Below, piece after piece: positions 49,511 to 60,209 of a DNA stretch of 64,000 bases. Position numbers and translations under genes: made by a program. The DNA comes from an uncultured Pelagibacteraceae bacterium (GTDB lineage Bacteria; Pseudomonadota; Alphaproteobacteria; Pelagibacterales; Pelagibacteraceae), in NCBI GenBank assembly GCA_902532565.1, contig CACAIR010000001.1:101991-165990 (forward strand), in the 5' to 3' direction. The first letter of the stretch is position 1, and each line of letters opens with the position of its first letter. The notes below the pieces were generated by a model that worked only from the letters and a program-made list of their open reading frames with translations, made no database searches and was not told the origin of the DNA.

Positions 49511-50011
49511 TTATTTTTCTTTTAATCTTGGTATAAGTTCAACAAAATTACATGGTTTGTTATTAATATCTAATTGATGTTTTAAAATTCCTTCCCATGC
49601 ATCAATAACTCCACCTGATGATCCTGGTAAAGCAAATATATATTTTCCTTTGGCTAAAACTGCACATGCTCTTGATTGAATTGAAGAAGTTCCTACTGTT
49701 TTAAGACTTAAATATCTAAAAATCTCTCCAAAACCAGGGATATGTTTGTCAGCAATTATTTCTAAAGCCTCAGGTGTAATATCACGTCCAGTTAAACCTG
49801 TTCCTCCCGTTGTAATAATCACATCTATTTGTTTATTTTGAAGCCACTCTTTGAGAATTATAACAATATCGTCTTTATTATCTTTGCAAATTTTTCGATT
49901 AACTAAATTATGTTTAGCTTCTTCAATTTTTTTTACAAGGACTGCTCCCGACTTATCGTTATCAATAGTTCTTGTATCTGTTACGGTTAATAATGCTATA
50001 TTTACTTTCAT
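49511..50011 (-). CDS. moaB: Molybdenum cofactor biosynthesis protein B
   Basis: TDTRTIDNDKSGAVL, VIITTGGTGLTGRDITPEAL, FALPGSSGGVIDAWEGIL. Confidence 0.88.
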   Translation of the reverse strand: MKVNIALLTVTDTRTIDNDKSGAVLVKKIEEAKHNLVNRKICKDNKDDIVIILKEWLQNKQIDVIITTGGTGLTGRDITPEALEIIADKHIPGFGEIFRYLSLKTVGTSSIQSRACAVLAKGKYIFALPGSSGGVIDAWEGILKHQLDINNKPCNFVELIPRLKEK

Positions 50012-50025
50012 AAAATTTTTTTGAG

Positions 50026-50772
50026 ATGATTATATTATCAATATTTTTTTTTATAACAGCTATTTTATATTCTAGTGTTGGTTTTGGAGGAGGATCTACC
50101 TATTTAGCTTTGATGTTAATTTGGGATGTTCCTTACTATGTTATTCCAGTAATAGCCCTTCTTTGTAACATAATTGTTGTCACTGGTAATTCTATTAATT
50201 ATGTACATTCTGGAAATCATAATTTTAAATTATTAATACCATTCTTGATTGGATCAATTCCAATGGCCTTTTTTGGTGGCACTTTATTAATTAATAGAGA
50301 AATATTTGAAATTTTACTATTCTTAGTTTTATCAGTTGCAGGGTTATTGTTATTGATAAATAATAAATCTTACGATGAAAAAAACATTATAATAAAAAAA
50401 CTTAATTCAATTTTTTCAATCTTAGTAGGTTCGGTTATAGGGCTAATTTCTGGTATAGTAGGTATTGGAGGTGGAATTTTTCTTAGCCCTATTCTTTTTT
50501 TATTAAAAGCAGACAAGCCTAAAAATATTGTTACTTCAGCATCATTATTTATACTTATTAACTCAATTTTTGGAATCTTAGGACAATTAACAAAAGAAAC
50601 TGTACTAGATAAAATTGTATCATATTTACCTTTATTCTTAACAGTTTTAATTGGTGGTCTACTGGGAAATTATTTAAATCTAAAAATTTTCTCTAATAGA
50701 GCACTTACCATAATAACATCCATATTGGTGATTTTTGTTTCAATAAGAATGGGTTTCAAAATTTTCATTTAA
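50026..50772 (+). CDS. TauE/SafE family permease
   Basis: SVGFGGGSTYLALMLI, LISGIVGIGGGIFLSPILFLL paired repeats. Confidence 0.87.
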   Translation: MIILSIFFFITAILYSSVGFGGGSTYLALMLIWDVPYYVIPVIALLCNIIVVTGNSINYVHSGNHNFKLLIPFLIGSIPMAFFGGTLLINREIFEILLFLVLSVAGLLLLINNKSYDEKNIIIKKLNSIFSILVGSVIGLISGIVGIGGGIFLSPILFLLKADKPKNIVTSASLFILINSIFGILGQLTKETVLDKIVSYLPLFLTVLIGGLLGNYLNLKIFSNRALTIITSILVIFVSIRMGFKIFI

Positions 50773-51655
50773 TCAATTTTTTATTATCCGCTTTTCTAGC
50801 AAAATAAATACCTACTGAAACAGCTATTAAAGAAATTAGTACTTTTGTTGTAATGAGTTCTTTTAAAAAGATATAACTTAAAATAGTTCCAAAAATAGGT
50901 ATTAAATAAGAAACTTGTGATTGAAATATTAAGCCATTATTCACTAAAATTCTGAATCTTAACAACCAAGCAATTCCTGTAGAAACCAATCCTAAATAAA
51001 TTACAGAGATTGTTGAGTCTAGTCTTGGGGCAACATTCCATGGTTGTTCAATAAAACTCACAAGAGGAATTAAAATAATAATTGCCCAAATCAATATTGA
51101 ACCTGTAACGTTTTCATTTTTTTTCTTACTAATTTTTAAAGTAAGAATACCTCCAATTACATAACAAGTAGAACCTAAAAGTATTAACAAAGCAGACAAA
51201 AAATTATTTTCATCTATTAAAAGATTATCAGAAAATAAATATATTATTCCTGAAAAACCTATTAAAATTCCAAAAGTTTTAATCAAATTAAATTTTTCAT
51301 TTTTAGTATAAAAATGTCCTAACACTGTAGAACTTAATGGAGTAGTAGACATTAATATAGCAGCTAAATTACTTTGAACAGATTGAACCCCATAAGCGAT
51401 CAAAAAAAATGGAGCTACTAAATTTATAAATCCAATCATTGCAAACCAATACCAATCTTTAGAAAAGGCTTCTAATTTTATATTTTTAAAATAACAAAGT
51501 AATAAAACTGGTATTGCTCCAAAAAAAACTCTCAAAAAAGCAATAGTTATCGGTCCAAAAGAATATGTTGCAATTTTAATATTAAAGAACGCAGATGCCC
51601 AAATTAATGCTAATGTAGTAAGTAATATATAATCTATAAATTTAGGTTTTCTCAT
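50765..51655 (-). CDS. EamA/DMT family transporter
   Basis: ALIWASAFFNIKIATYSFGPITIAFLRVFFGAIPVLLL, ten TMs. Confidence 0.88.
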   Translation of the reverse strand: MRKPKFIDYILLTTLALIWASAFFNIKIATYSFGPITIAFLRVFFGAIPVLLLCYFKNIKLEAFSKDWYWFAMIGFINLVAPFFLIAYGVQSVQSNLAAILMSTTPLSSTVLGHFYTKNEKFNLIKTFGILIGFSGIIYLFSDNLLIDENNFLSALLILLGSTCYVIGGILTLKISKKKNENVTGSILIWAIIILIPLVSFIEQPWNVAPRLDSTISVIYLGLVSTGIAWLLRFRILVNNGLIFQSQVSYLIPIFGTILSYIFLKELITTKVLISLIAVSVGIYFARKADNKKLIK

Positions 51656-52131
51656 TCAGTTATATCTAAAATTAAGCCCTCAGTTATTTGAACTAAATTT
51701 TTAAAATCTATTTTGAAGACGCAATTAGGATGGCCTGCTGCAGCAAATAAATAATTAAATCTTTCTAAAGAATTATCAATTAGAACAGTCATTTTATTTA
51801 AATGACCGATTGGTGAAACACCTCCTATTGTAAAACCTGTAACATTTTTTACATCATCAGCAGAGGCCATAGACGCATCTTTAATATTAAGATTTTTTTT
51901 AATTTTTTTTAAAGAAGCTTTTTTATCTCCGGCTACAAGACAGAGAGTATAGTTTTGCTGTGTTTTAAAAATTAAACTCTTCACGATTGCACCAACATCA
52001 CAACCTAAAGATGAAGCAGCTTCTAAAGCAGTCCTAGCTGAACTATCAAGTAGAATAACCTTTTGATTTTGATCAAATTCTTTAAGTAATTTTTGAACTC
52101 TTTCAACAGGTTCTTTGAGTAATAAAGACAT
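51652..52131 (-). CDS. YbaK/EbsC-family aminoacyl-tRNA deacylase
   Basis: GCDVGAIVKSLIFKTQQ, LCLVAGDKKASLKKIKK, FTIGGVSPIGH. Confidence 0.87.
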   Translation of the reverse strand: MSLLLKEPVERVQKLLKEFDQNQKVILLDSSARTALEAASSLGCDVGAIVKSLIFKTQQNYTLCLVAGDKKASLKKIKKNLNIKDASMASADDVKNVTGFTIGGVSPIGHLNKMTVLIDNSLERFNYLFAAAGHPNCVFKIDFKNLVQITEGLILDITE

Positions 52132-52272
52132 TATTCAACTTATAATTGTTAGTTATTTTAATTATTTAATTATACACTCATGAAAAAAATGCATAGGTGA
52201 TATTAAGTAAAAGTACATTCTTTAACAGTCTTTATTTGGTATCACAAGGCCCAGAATTATAAAGGAGAGAAA

Positions 52273-53679
52273 ATGAGTGCAAGCGACGTTTTAAAAACAA
52301 TCAAAGATAAAGAGATTGAATACGTAGATTTAAGATTCACTGATCCAAGAGGTAAACTTCAGCATGTAACCATGGATGCTAAAATGGTTGATGATGAAAT
52401 GTTAAATGAAGGGATTTTTTTTGATGGATCATCTATTGCAGGTTGGAAGGCTATAAACGAATCTGACATGATACTTAAGCCTGATTTATCAAGAGCAATT
52501 GTAGACCCTTTTACGTCTCATAATACGCTAAACCTTTTTTGTGATATATTGGATGCGATAAAAAAAGATCCATATGAAAGAGATCCTAGAGGTACAGCAA
52601 AAAAAGCTGAGGCATACTTAAAAAGTTCAGGTATTGGAGATAAAGCATTTTTTGGACCTGAGGCAGAATTTTTTGTATTTGATGATGTAAGATTTAAAAA
52701 CGATATGAATGAAACTGGTTTTAAAATTGATAGCAAGGAAGGCCCTTATAATTCTGGAAAAGAATATGAAAATGGAAACATGGGTCACAGACCAGGAATA
52801 AAAGGTGGTTACTTCCCGGTTCCACCAGTAGATAGTGAACAAGATATGAGAAGCGAATATTTGAAAGCAATGAAAGACATGGGTATTAAAGTTGAAAAAC
52901 ATCATCATGAAGTTGCTCCGAGTCAACATGAGCTAGGAATGTATTTTGGTACTTTGGTAGATCAAGCTGACAATTTACAACTTTATAAGTATGCAGTTCA
53001 TATGGTTTCTCATTCATTTGGTAAAACTGCAACTTTTATGCCTAAACCTGTAAAAGGTGATAATGGTTCTGGAATGCATGTTCATCAATCGATTTGGAAA
53101 GGAGATACTGCATTATTTTCAGGTGATAAATATGCTGGTTTATCTGATACTGCTCTGCATTATATTGGAGGAATTCTAAAACATGCTAAAGCCATTAACG
53201 CGTTTTCAAATGCTACTACAAATAGCTATAAAAGACTAATTCCAGGTTTTGAGGCTCCAGTTTTATTGGCTTATTCTGCTAGAAATAGATCGGCATCATG
53301 TAGAATTCCAATAACTTTAAGTAAAAAAGCTGCCAGATGTGAAATTAGATTTGGCGATGCAGCTGGTAATCCTTATTTAACTTTTGCCGCCATGTTAATG
53401 GCTGGTTTAGATGGGATTAAAAATAAAATTGATCCAGGTAAATCATTTGATAAAGATCTTTATGCTTTATCTGAAGATGAGGTAAAAAAGATCCCAACTG
53501 TTTGTGGTTCTTTAAGAGAAGCAATGGAAAGTCTTGATAAAGATAGAGATTTTTTAAAACAAGGTGATGTTTTTACTGACGATCAAATAGATGCTTACAT
53601 AGCATTAAAATTTGAGGAAATACATAATTTCGAGCACACTCCTCATCCGATTGAGTTCGAAATGTATTACAGTTGTTAA
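52273..53679 (+). CDS. glnA: Glutamine synthetase type I
   Basis: [60 protein letters not shown]. Confidence 0.96.
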   Translation: MSASDVLKTIKDKEIEYVDLRFTDPRGKLQHVTMDAKMVDDEMLNEGIFFDGSSIAGWKAINESDMILKPDLSRAIVDPFTSHNTLNLFCDILDAIKKDPYERDPRGTAKKAEAYLKSSGIGDKAFFGPEAEFFVFDDVRFKNDMNETGFKIDSKEGPYNSGKEYENGNMGHRPGIKGGYFPVPPVDSEQDMRSEYLKAMKDMGIKVEKHHHEVAPSQHELGMYFGTLVDQADNLQLYKYAVHMVSHSFGKTATFMPKPVKGDNGSGMHVHQSIWKGDTALFSGDKYAGLSDTALHYIGGILKHAKAINAFSNATTNSYKRLIPGFEAPVLLAYSARNRSASCRIPITLSKKAARCEIRFGDAAGNPYLTFAAMLMAGLDGIKNKIDPGKSFDKDLYALSEDEVKKIPTVCGSLREAMESLDKDRDFLKQGDVFTDDQIDAYIALKFEEIHNFEHTPHPIEFEMYYSC

Positions 53680-53682
53680 ATA

Positions 53683-53853
53683 TTATTGTCTAGTTTTAGC
53701 AATTTTATCTTTGCCAGAACCTTTTTTAACAATGTAATCTTGAGTTCCGTTTGCTCCAGTATTCACAGATTTTATAAGAGATCTTAAAAAATTTTTTCTT
53801 TTCTCTTTTCTGTCTTCTGAATAAATCAAATTTCTAAATTCAAAAACATTCAT
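53683..53853 (-). CDS. 56-aa basic small protein, absent from supplied ORF track
   Basis: Manual minus-strand translation MNVFEFRNLIYSEDRKEKRKNFLRSLIKSVNTGANGTQDYIVKKGSGKDKIAKTRQ*; ends 3 bp from glnA stop. Confidence 0.6.
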   Translation of the reverse strand: MNVFEFRNLIYSEDRKEKRKNFLRSLIKSVNTGANGTQDYIVKKGSGKDKIAKTRQ

Positions 53854-53910
53854 AGGTATTTACTACCTTATCTATGCATTTATTGCAACTCTGATATGTT
53901 CAAAATGGGA

Positions 53911-54243
53911 CTATATTTTAAATGACTCTCCACATCCACAACGCTCTGTTTCATTTGGGTTATTAAAAACAAAAGTTGAGGAGAAATCCTCTTTTTTGTA
54001 ATCCATTTCAGTGCCTAATAGGTACATAACCGCAGCTGAGTCTATAAATACCTTAACCCCTTTGTCTTCTATAACTTCATCATTTGGATTAATTTCTTTT
54101 GAATATTCCATAACATAGGACATACCAGCACAACCACCTGATTTAACTGAAACTCTTACGCCCACAGAATCCTTTTGTGCTCCTAACATTATCTCTTTAA
54201 TTCTCGTTGCAGCATTATCACTCAATTTAATAATAGGGCTCAT
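53911..54243 (-). CDS. sufA: SufA/IscA-type iron-sulfur cluster carrier
   Basis: GVRVSVKSGGCAGMSYVMEY, TERCGCGESFKI; start MSPIIKL overlaps the sufT stop (TAATG). Confidence 0.88.
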   Translation of the reverse strand: MSPIIKLSDNAATRIKEIMLGAQKDSVGVRVSVKSGGCAGMSYVMEYSKEINPNDEVIEDKGVKVFIDSAAVMYLLGTEMDYKKEDFSSTFVFNNPNETERCGCGESFKI

Positions 54244-54539
54244 TATAAATTTAACTCCAATTTTGCTGCATCTGACATCATGTCTTTTGTCCATGGCGGA
54301 TCCCAAACCAATTGAAGATCAACAGCATCTATCCCTTCAACTTGCATCGCACCATTTTTAACTTCTTTTGGCAAACTCTCGGCAACTGGACAATTAGGAG
54401 TTGTAAGTGTCATTTTAATTTCAGCCTTTCTACCTTTAACTTTAATATCATAAATTAAACCAAGTTCATATATATTTACAGGTAATTCAGGATCGTAAAT
54501 TTTTCTTATTTCATCAATAATTTTTGTTTTAATTTCCAT
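54243..54539 (-). CDS. sufT: SufT/DUF59 (MIP18-like) Fe-S assembly protein
   Basis: IRKIYDPELPVNIYELGLIYDIKV, LTTPNCPVAESLP; start MEIKTK. Confidence 0.87.
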   Translation of the reverse strand: MEIKTKIIDEIRKIYDPELPVNIYELGLIYDIKVKGRKAEIKMTLTTPNCPVAESLPKEVKNGAMQVEGIDAVDLQLVWDPPWTKDMMSDAAKLELNL

Positions 54540-54543
54540 ATGA

Positions 54544-55008
54544 TTAATCCTCAGTACTAACTTGTTTTCCATCGTTCTCCATTGCAGAAACTAATGTATG
54601 CCATGATAAAGTAGCGCATTTAACTCTCATAGGATATTGTTTAACTCCTGATAAACACATTAATTTTGTTTTATCATCATCTTTTAAAATTTGATTTTTT
54701 AGATTTGGATTTTCTTTAATCATACCTAAAAAATCCTCAATTATTTCTTTTGCTTCATTATCACTCTTACCTTTAATCAAATCAGTCATTATTGATGCTG
54801 ATGCCATTGAAATTGCGCATCCACTGCCCTCAAAAGATATATCTTCTACTTTCCTTTGATCATTTAATTTCAAATACACATGTACATTGTCTCCACATAA
54901 CGGATTATTACCTTTTGCATCTTTGTTAAAATTTTCTGTTTTTCCTAAATTTCTAGGATTCTTTCCGTGTTCTAGTATTATCTCTTGATATAATTCTTTT
55001 AGATTCAT
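54544..55008 (-). CDS. sufU: SufU/IscU-type Fe-S scaffold or sulfurtransferase
   Basis: ILEHGKNPRNLG, NPLCGDNVHVY, EGSGCAISMASASIMTDL. Confidence 0.9.
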   Translation of the reverse strand: MNLKELYQEIILEHGKNPRNLGKTENFNKDAKGNNPLCGDNVHVYLKLNDQRKVEDISFEGSGCAISMASASIMTDLIKGKSDNEAKEIIEDFLGMIKENPNLKNQILKDDDKTKLMCLSGVKQYPMRVKCATLSWHTLVSAMENDGKQVSTED

Positions 55009-56225
55009 TTTAAGTCAAAAATTTTTTTACAATTTTTAATTCCATCATTTAATTTATCTAAGTCATCTTTAGTATTATAAACTCCCAAGGATGCCCTAGC
55101 ACTTGCAGGAATACCTAATTTATCATGAAGTATTTGGCAACAATGATGACCAGCTCTTATAGCAACTCCAGTTTCATCTAAAATAGTTGCAATATCATGT
55201 GGATGAACTCCTTCAATCGTGAAGGATAATACCCCACTCCGATCTTTAGGATTACCAATTAATTTTACAGAATTATCCTTTTTTAAAATTTCCTGACCGT
55301 ATTCTATTAATTCTTTTTCATGTTTAATAATATTTTCTATACCGATACTTTCTAGAAATTTTATTGATTGATCAAACGCAATTACTTGTGCTGTGGCCAT
55401 TGTTCCAGCCTCATACTTATTTGGAAGTGCACCATAAGAAATTCTATCTTTTTTTACTTCATTTATCATGCCTCCTCCTCCTTGATAAGGTGGAAGTTGC
55501 TCTAACCATTTCTTTTTTCCATACAAAACTCCCAGTCCTGTTGGCCCATACATCTTATGACATGAAATGGCGTAAAAATCACAATCTAAATCTTGCATAT
55601 CTAATTTTAAATGTGGTCCTCCCTGACATCCATCTACTACTACCACGATCCCTTTTGAATGTGCTAATTGAGTTATTTCTTTGATTGGTAAAACTGCCCC
55701 AGTAACATTTGACAAATGTGTAATAGCTATTACTTTGGTTTTGTTTGTAATTTCTCTTTCTATATTTTCAATCGGAATATCTCCGTTTTCATTTATCTCT
55801 GCAAACTTTATTTTAATGTTTTTAGATTTTCTTAAAAAATGCCATGGAACATAATTTGAATGATGCTCTAATTCAGTAATTAAAATTTCATCATTTGGTT
55901 CCAGGATTTCCTGACCAAGAGTATTAGCGACTAAATTCAAAGCCTCTGTAGCTCCTTTAGTAAATACAATTTCATTTTTATCTTTCGCATTTATATATTT
56001 TTGAACTGAGGACCTTGTATTTTCATACAAATTTGTTGCTGCTACAGCCAAATAATGAATACTTCTTCCTACATTTGAAAATTGTTTGGAGTAAAAATCA
56101 TTTATTCTATCTAAAACCACTTTGGGTTTTTGAGATGAATTAGCACTATCTAAGTAAACTAAATCATTATTCTGAATTTTTTCGTCAAAAATCGGAAATT
56201 CTTTTTTAACATTGTTTATATTCAT
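55005..56225 (-). CDS. sufS: Cysteine desulfurase SufS
   Basis: LDSANSSQKPKVVLD, AISCHKMYGPTGLGVLYG, VAIRAGHHCCQ. Confidence 0.94.
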   Translation of the reverse strand: MNINNVKKEFPIFDEKIQNNDLVYLDSANSSQKPKVVLDRINDFYSKQFSNVGRSIHYLAVAATNLYENTRSSVQKYINAKDKNEIVFTKGATEALNLVANTLGQEILEPNDEILITELEHHSNYVPWHFLRKSKNIKIKFAEINENGDIPIENIEREITNKTKVIAITHLSNVTGAVLPIKEITQLAHSKGIVVVVDGCQGGPHLKLDMQDLDCDFYAISCHKMYGPTGLGVLYGKKKWLEQLPPYQGGGGMINEVKKDRISYGALPNKYEAGTMATAQVIAFDQSIKFLESIGIENIIKHEKELIEYGQEILKKDNSVKLIGNPKDRSGVLSFTIEGVHPHDIATILDETGVAIRAGHHCCQILHDKLGIPASARASLGVYNTKDDLDKLNDGIKNCKKIFDLK

Positions 56226-57469
56226 TCTTTTAATCCTATAATATTTTTAATTAGGTTTTTTATTTCTGAGTCAGTGATCTTTTCAACTACATCTAATAAA
56301 AACCCATTTATCAAAAGTTCTTTTGATTGTTGATAATTTAAACCTCTAGACATTAAATAAAAAATAGAGTCTTCATTTAAACTCCCAGATGCTGATCCAT
56401 GAGAACATCTTACGTCATCAGCATAAATTTCTAATTCTGGTTTTGCATTAAACTCTGATGTTTCATCTAATAATATTGCCTTACTTAATTGATACCCATC
56501 AGTTTTTTGAGCTTTTGAGTTTACAAATATTTTTCCTTGATATGCAGATTTCGAGTTTTTTCCAAGAACACTTTTTATTAGCTGATAGCTTTTAGTGTTC
56601 TCAATTAAATGGTTTATTGTAGTTCTTATTTCGTGTTGTTGATTTTCCTTTAATGAAAAAACTCCATTAACAAAAGCAGAGGAATATTCGCCATTTAAAT
56701 TACAATTAATTTCATTTTTTAAATAATCTGAACCAGCAGATAATATAAATGTTTCTGAAACACTGTTATTACCCTGTTCAATATTATTAAAAGAGTATTT
56801 TAAATTATCATTTTTAAATTTATCAATTTTATAATTTTTAAGAATTGCATCTTGTTTTAAATTAAAGTTGTAAAAAATATTTATAAAGTTTTTAGCAGTG
56901 TTATTAGTAAAAAAATCAATAAGCTTTAAGCAGCTGTTTTCACCTAATTCAAAATCTAATCTTAAATTGATATTTGTTGACTTTATTTTATCATCTGTTG
57001 AGTGGTAAATAATCAAGGGTTTATTTAATGAATAATTCTTCTTAATAAAAATTTTAAAGACTTTATGAGTGAATGCGCTATTTAAATCAATTAATGAGTT
57101 TTTGTAATCAAATGATACATCTGTTTTGGTTTCATCAGTTAGTTGAATTTTGTTTTGGTCTTCATAATTAAAATCAATTTTTTCTATTCTACCATTTATA
57201 AAGATAATTTTATTATGTTCTAAACCATCAACAAAAATAGATGTATCAATTTTATTGGATTGTAAATAATCATTAAAAAAACTTAAATCACCAATATTTT
57301 TTTTTATGATTTGACTAATGTCTAAAAATTTCCAATCCTCTTGTTTTCTATTTGGAAAACCACTTTCTATAAACTTATTTAGATAATCTTTTTTTATTTC
57401 AAATTCCTCCTTAGAAATTTTAGAAGTTTTTATTATTTTATGAAAATCTGATAGTAATTGTTCGCTCAT
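56222..57469 (-). CDS. sufD: Fe-S assembly protein SufD
   Basis: QKTDGYQLSKAILLDETSEFNAKPELEIYADDVRCSHGSASGSL. Confidence 0.93.
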   Translation of the reverse strand: MSEQLLSDFHKIIKTSKISKEEFEIKKDYLNKFIESGFPNRKQEDWKFLDISQIIKKNIGDLSFFNDYLQSNKIDTSIFVDGLEHNKIIFINGRIEKIDFNYEDQNKIQLTDETKTDVSFDYKNSLIDLNSAFTHKVFKIFIKKNYSLNKPLIIYHSTDDKIKSTNINLRLDFELGENSCLKLIDFFTNNTAKNFINIFYNFNLKQDAILKNYKIDKFKNDNLKYSFNNIEQGNNSVSETFILSAGSDYLKNEINCNLNGEYSSAFVNGVFSLKENQQHEIRTTINHLIENTKSYQLIKSVLGKNSKSAYQGKIFVNSKAQKTDGYQLSKAILLDETSEFNAKPELEIYADDVRCSHGSASGSLNEDSIFYLMSRGLNYQQSKELLINGFLLDVVEKITDSEIKNLIKNIIGLKE

Positions 57470-58204
57470 TTAATTAAAACTTTCGTATCCTTTTTTTTCT
57501 AATTCAATCGCTAATTCGGGACCACCAGATCTAATTATTTTTCCATTCATTAAGACATGAACAAAATCCGGTTTAATGTAATCTAATAATCTTTGATAAT
57601 GGGTTATTATTAAGAAAGAGTTATCTTTATTTCTTAAAGTATTAACTCCATCTGCAACAATCTTTAGCGCGTCTATGTCTAGACCTGAGTCTGTCTCGTC
57701 TAAAATGGATAATTTCGGTGCCAGCATGGACATTTGTAAAATTTCATTTTTCTTTTTTTCTCCGCCTGAAAACCCAACATTCAATTGTCTATTCAGTTTT
57801 TCTTCGTCAAATTTTAATTCTTTAGCTTTTTCTTTAACAAGTTTTAAAAATTCAATAGCATCTAATTCTTTTTGACCTCGTGCTTTTCTAATTGCATTCA
57901 AAGATGTTTTTAAAAATATATTTGTATTCACGCCTGGAATTTCTAATGGATATTGGAAAGCTAAAAATATTCCTTTATGTGCTCTCTCTTCTGTCTCAAG
58001 ATCAAATAAATTTTTGTCTTCATATAAGATTTCCCCTGAAACCTTGTAACCTTTTTTTCCTGATAGAATGTTAGATAATGTGCTTTTTCCCGAACCATTT
58101 GGACCCATTATTGCGTGAACTTCGCCAGGATTTATGTTTAATGAAAACTCCTTTAAAATGGATTTATTTTCAACGTTCGCATTTAAATTACTTATCTTAA
58201 GCAT
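57470..58204 (-). CDS. sufC: Fe-S assembly ATPase SufC
   Basis: MGPNGSGKSTLSNILSGKKGY, FSGGEKKKNEILQM, LDETDSGLDIDALKIV. Confidence 0.95.
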   Translation of the reverse strand: MLKISNLNANVENKSILKEFSLNINPGEVHAIMGPNGSGKSTLSNILSGKKGYKVSGEILYEDKNLFDLETEERAHKGIFLAFQYPLEIPGVNTNIFLKTSLNAIRKARGQKELDAIEFLKLVKEKAKELKFDEEKLNRQLNVGFSGGEKKKNEILQMSMLAPKLSILDETDSGLDIDALKIVADGVNTLRNKDNSFLIITHYQRLLDYIKPDFVHVLMNGKIIRSGGPELAIELEKKGYESFN

Positions 58205-59646
58205 TAACCAACACTCCCTTCTAAACTAATACCTACAAGTTTCTGTGCTTCGACTGCAAATTCCATTGGTAGCTGTTGTAATACCTCTTTACAAAAACCA
58301 TTAACAATTAATCCTACGGCTTCTTCAGGGTTAAGTCCTCTTGTTTGACAATAATGTAATTGTTCTTCACTAATTTTTGATGTTGTAGCTTCGTGTGCAA
58401 TATTTGAATCAAAGTTTTTATTCTTAATATAAGGTACTGTATGCGCCCCACACTTATTTCCCATTAATAGAGAGTCACATTGTGTGTAGTTACTAGAATT
58501 CTTAGCTTTTGAATTAATATCTACTAAACCTCTGTAAGTCATGTCAGAAAATCCAGCACTTATACCTTTGGAAATAATTTTACTCTTTGTATTTTTTCCT
58601 AAATGAATCATTTTTGTACCGGTATCTGCTTTTTGGTGATTGTTGGTAATTGCTATAGAGTAAAACTCACCAATTGAATTATCACCTTTTAATATACAGC
58701 TTGGATATTTCCAAGTTATAGCTGAACCTGTTTCAACTTGTGTCCAAGAAATCTTAGAATTTTTTCCTTTACAAATTCCTCTTTTAGTTACAAAATTATA
58801 AATTCCTCCTTTGCCATTTTCGTCTCCTGGATACCAATTTTGTACAGTTGAGTATTTTATTTCTGCATCGTCTAAAGCAATCAATTCAACATTTGCTGCA
58901 TGTAATTGATTTTCGTCTCTCATTGGAGCGGTACATCCCTCTAAGTAACTCACATAACTCCCTTTATCAGCAATAATTAATGTTCTCTCAAATTGACCTG
59001 TCTCAGATGCATTGATTCTAAAATAAGTTGATAGTTCCATAGGGCACTTAACACCCTCAGGAATATAAACAAATGATCCATCAGTGAAAACAGCAGAGTT
59101 TAATGTGGCAAAGAAATGATCAGTAATTGGTATTACTGTACCTAAATATTTTTTTACAAGCTCGGGATATTTTTGAATTGCCTCTGACATTGAACAAAAA
59201 ATTATTCCGTGTTTAGTTAATTCACCTTTAAAAGTAGTTGCCACTGAGACAGAGTCAAATACAGCATCAACAGCGATTCCATTTAATCTTGCCTGTTCTT
59301 GTAATGGAATTCCAAGTTTTTTATATGTTTCTAAAAGTTTTGGATCAAGTTCATCTAAACTTTTTGGTTTATCATTCATGCTTTTAGGAGCTGAATAATA
59401 ATATAAATCTTGATAGTCAATTTTGGGATATTTTGGTTTTTGCCAATTAGGTTCTTTTAAAAGTTTTAAACGCTCATAAGCTTTTAACCTAAAGTTTAAC
59501 ATCCATTCTGGCTCTTTTTTAATATTTGAAATAAATTTAATTACATCTTCATTCAGTCCTTTAGGAGCCTTTATATTTTCAATATCAGTTGTAAAACCGT
59601 ATTTATAATCCTTTAATTTTTCTATATCTTTTTCTCTAGTATCCAT
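58204..59646 (-). CDS. sufB: Fe-S assembly protein SufB
   Basis: [62 protein letters not shown]. Confidence 0.95.
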   Translation of the reverse strand: MDTREKDIEKLKDYKYGFTTDIENIKAPKGLNEDVIKFISNIKKEPEWMLNFRLKAYERLKLLKEPNWQKPKYPKIDYQDLYYYSAPKSMNDKPKSLDELDPKLLETYKKLGIPLQEQARLNGIAVDAVFDSVSVATTFKGELTKHGIIFCSMSEAIQKYPELVKKYLGTVIPITDHFFATLNSAVFTDGSFVYIPEGVKCPMELSTYFRINASETGQFERTLIIADKGSYVSYLEGCTAPMRDENQLHAANVELIALDDAEIKYSTVQNWYPGDENGKGGIYNFVTKRGICKGKNSKISWTQVETGSAITWKYPSCILKGDNSIGEFYSIAITNNHQKADTGTKMIHLGKNTKSKIISKGISAGFSDMTYRGLVDINSKAKNSSNYTQCDSLLMGNKCGAHTVPYIKNKNFDSNIAHEATTSKISEEQLHYCQTRGLNPEEAVGLIVNGFCKEVLQQLPMEFAVEAQKLVGISLEGSVG

Positions 59647-59648
59647 AT

Positions 59649-60074
59649 CTAAACTCTTCTCTCAGAATTATCTTTAACTAAATCCTCTAAACTTTTTTCT
59701 TTAAAAAAATTGTTAATATGGTTTTCAAGTTCATCCCAAAGATTATGTGTAAGACATTTGGTAGCTTTGCCGGTACATCCCTTTTTCGAATCTTTTTTAC
59801 ATTGAACTGTTTTTACTTTTTCATCTACTGCATCAAAAATGTTCGTTAACTTTATCTCTTTTGCTTTTTTATTTAAAATATACCCTCCTTGAGTTCCTCT
59901 CACACTTTGAACTAGCTCTTTTTTTCTTAATTTTGAAAAGATTTGTTCTAAGTAATCTAAGGAAATTCCTTGCCTTAATGATATGTCTCTAAGAGAAACT
60001 GGGTTGATATTATTAAATCTCGCCAAGTCTACTAAAGCCATTACCGCATATCTGCCTTTAGACGTTAATTTCAT
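59649..60074 (-). CDS. iscR: Rrf2-family regulator, IscR-like
   Basis: [18 protein letters not shown]; Cys/His cluster C-X7-C-X6-C-X2-H ([19 protein letters not shown]). Confidence 0.88.
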   Translation of the reverse strand: MKLTSKGRYAVMALVDLARFNNINPVSLRDISLRQGISLDYLEQIFSKLRKKELVQSVRGTQGGYILNKKAKEIKLTNIFDAVDEKVKTVQCKKDSKKGCTGKATKCLTHNLWDELENHINNFFKEKSLEDLVKDNSERRV

Positions 60075-60099
60075 AAAACCGTTAATTTAGTGGGTATAT

Positions 60100-60126
60100 A
60101 TAAACCTGACTAAAATAGTCAAGTAT
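60100..60126 (-). promoter_or_regulatory. IscR type-1-like operator upstream of iscR-suf operon
   Basis: Minus strand ATACTTGACTATTTTAGTCAGGTTTAT: GACTA-TTT-TAGTC palindrome with ATA/TAT-like flanks, 25 bp upstream of iscR ATG. Confidence 0.82.
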
Positions 60127-60209
60127 CTAAAATAAAAAAAAAACTAACATTTTGTCACGCAGTTATGATAAACCTAATTTTTTTTTGAGAATAGTAATCA
60201 ATACCAACT

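Noticed and set aside
50781-50795. 15-nt match TTATTATCCGCTTTT to the arm of the 9364-9396 hairpin
   Set aside because: Here it encodes the conserved-looking C-terminus of the EamA transporter and lacks a complementary arm; probably coincidence.
52132-52272. Possible structured RNA or riboswitch upstream of glnA
   Set aside because: The 141-bp leader is AT-rich and I could not fold a convincing conserved structure by eye; needs covariance-model search.
54243-54306. Extended N-terminus of the SufA ORF in the supplied track
   Set aside because: The extension overlaps sufT; the start MSPIIKL gives a TAATG stop-start junction and the expected family length.
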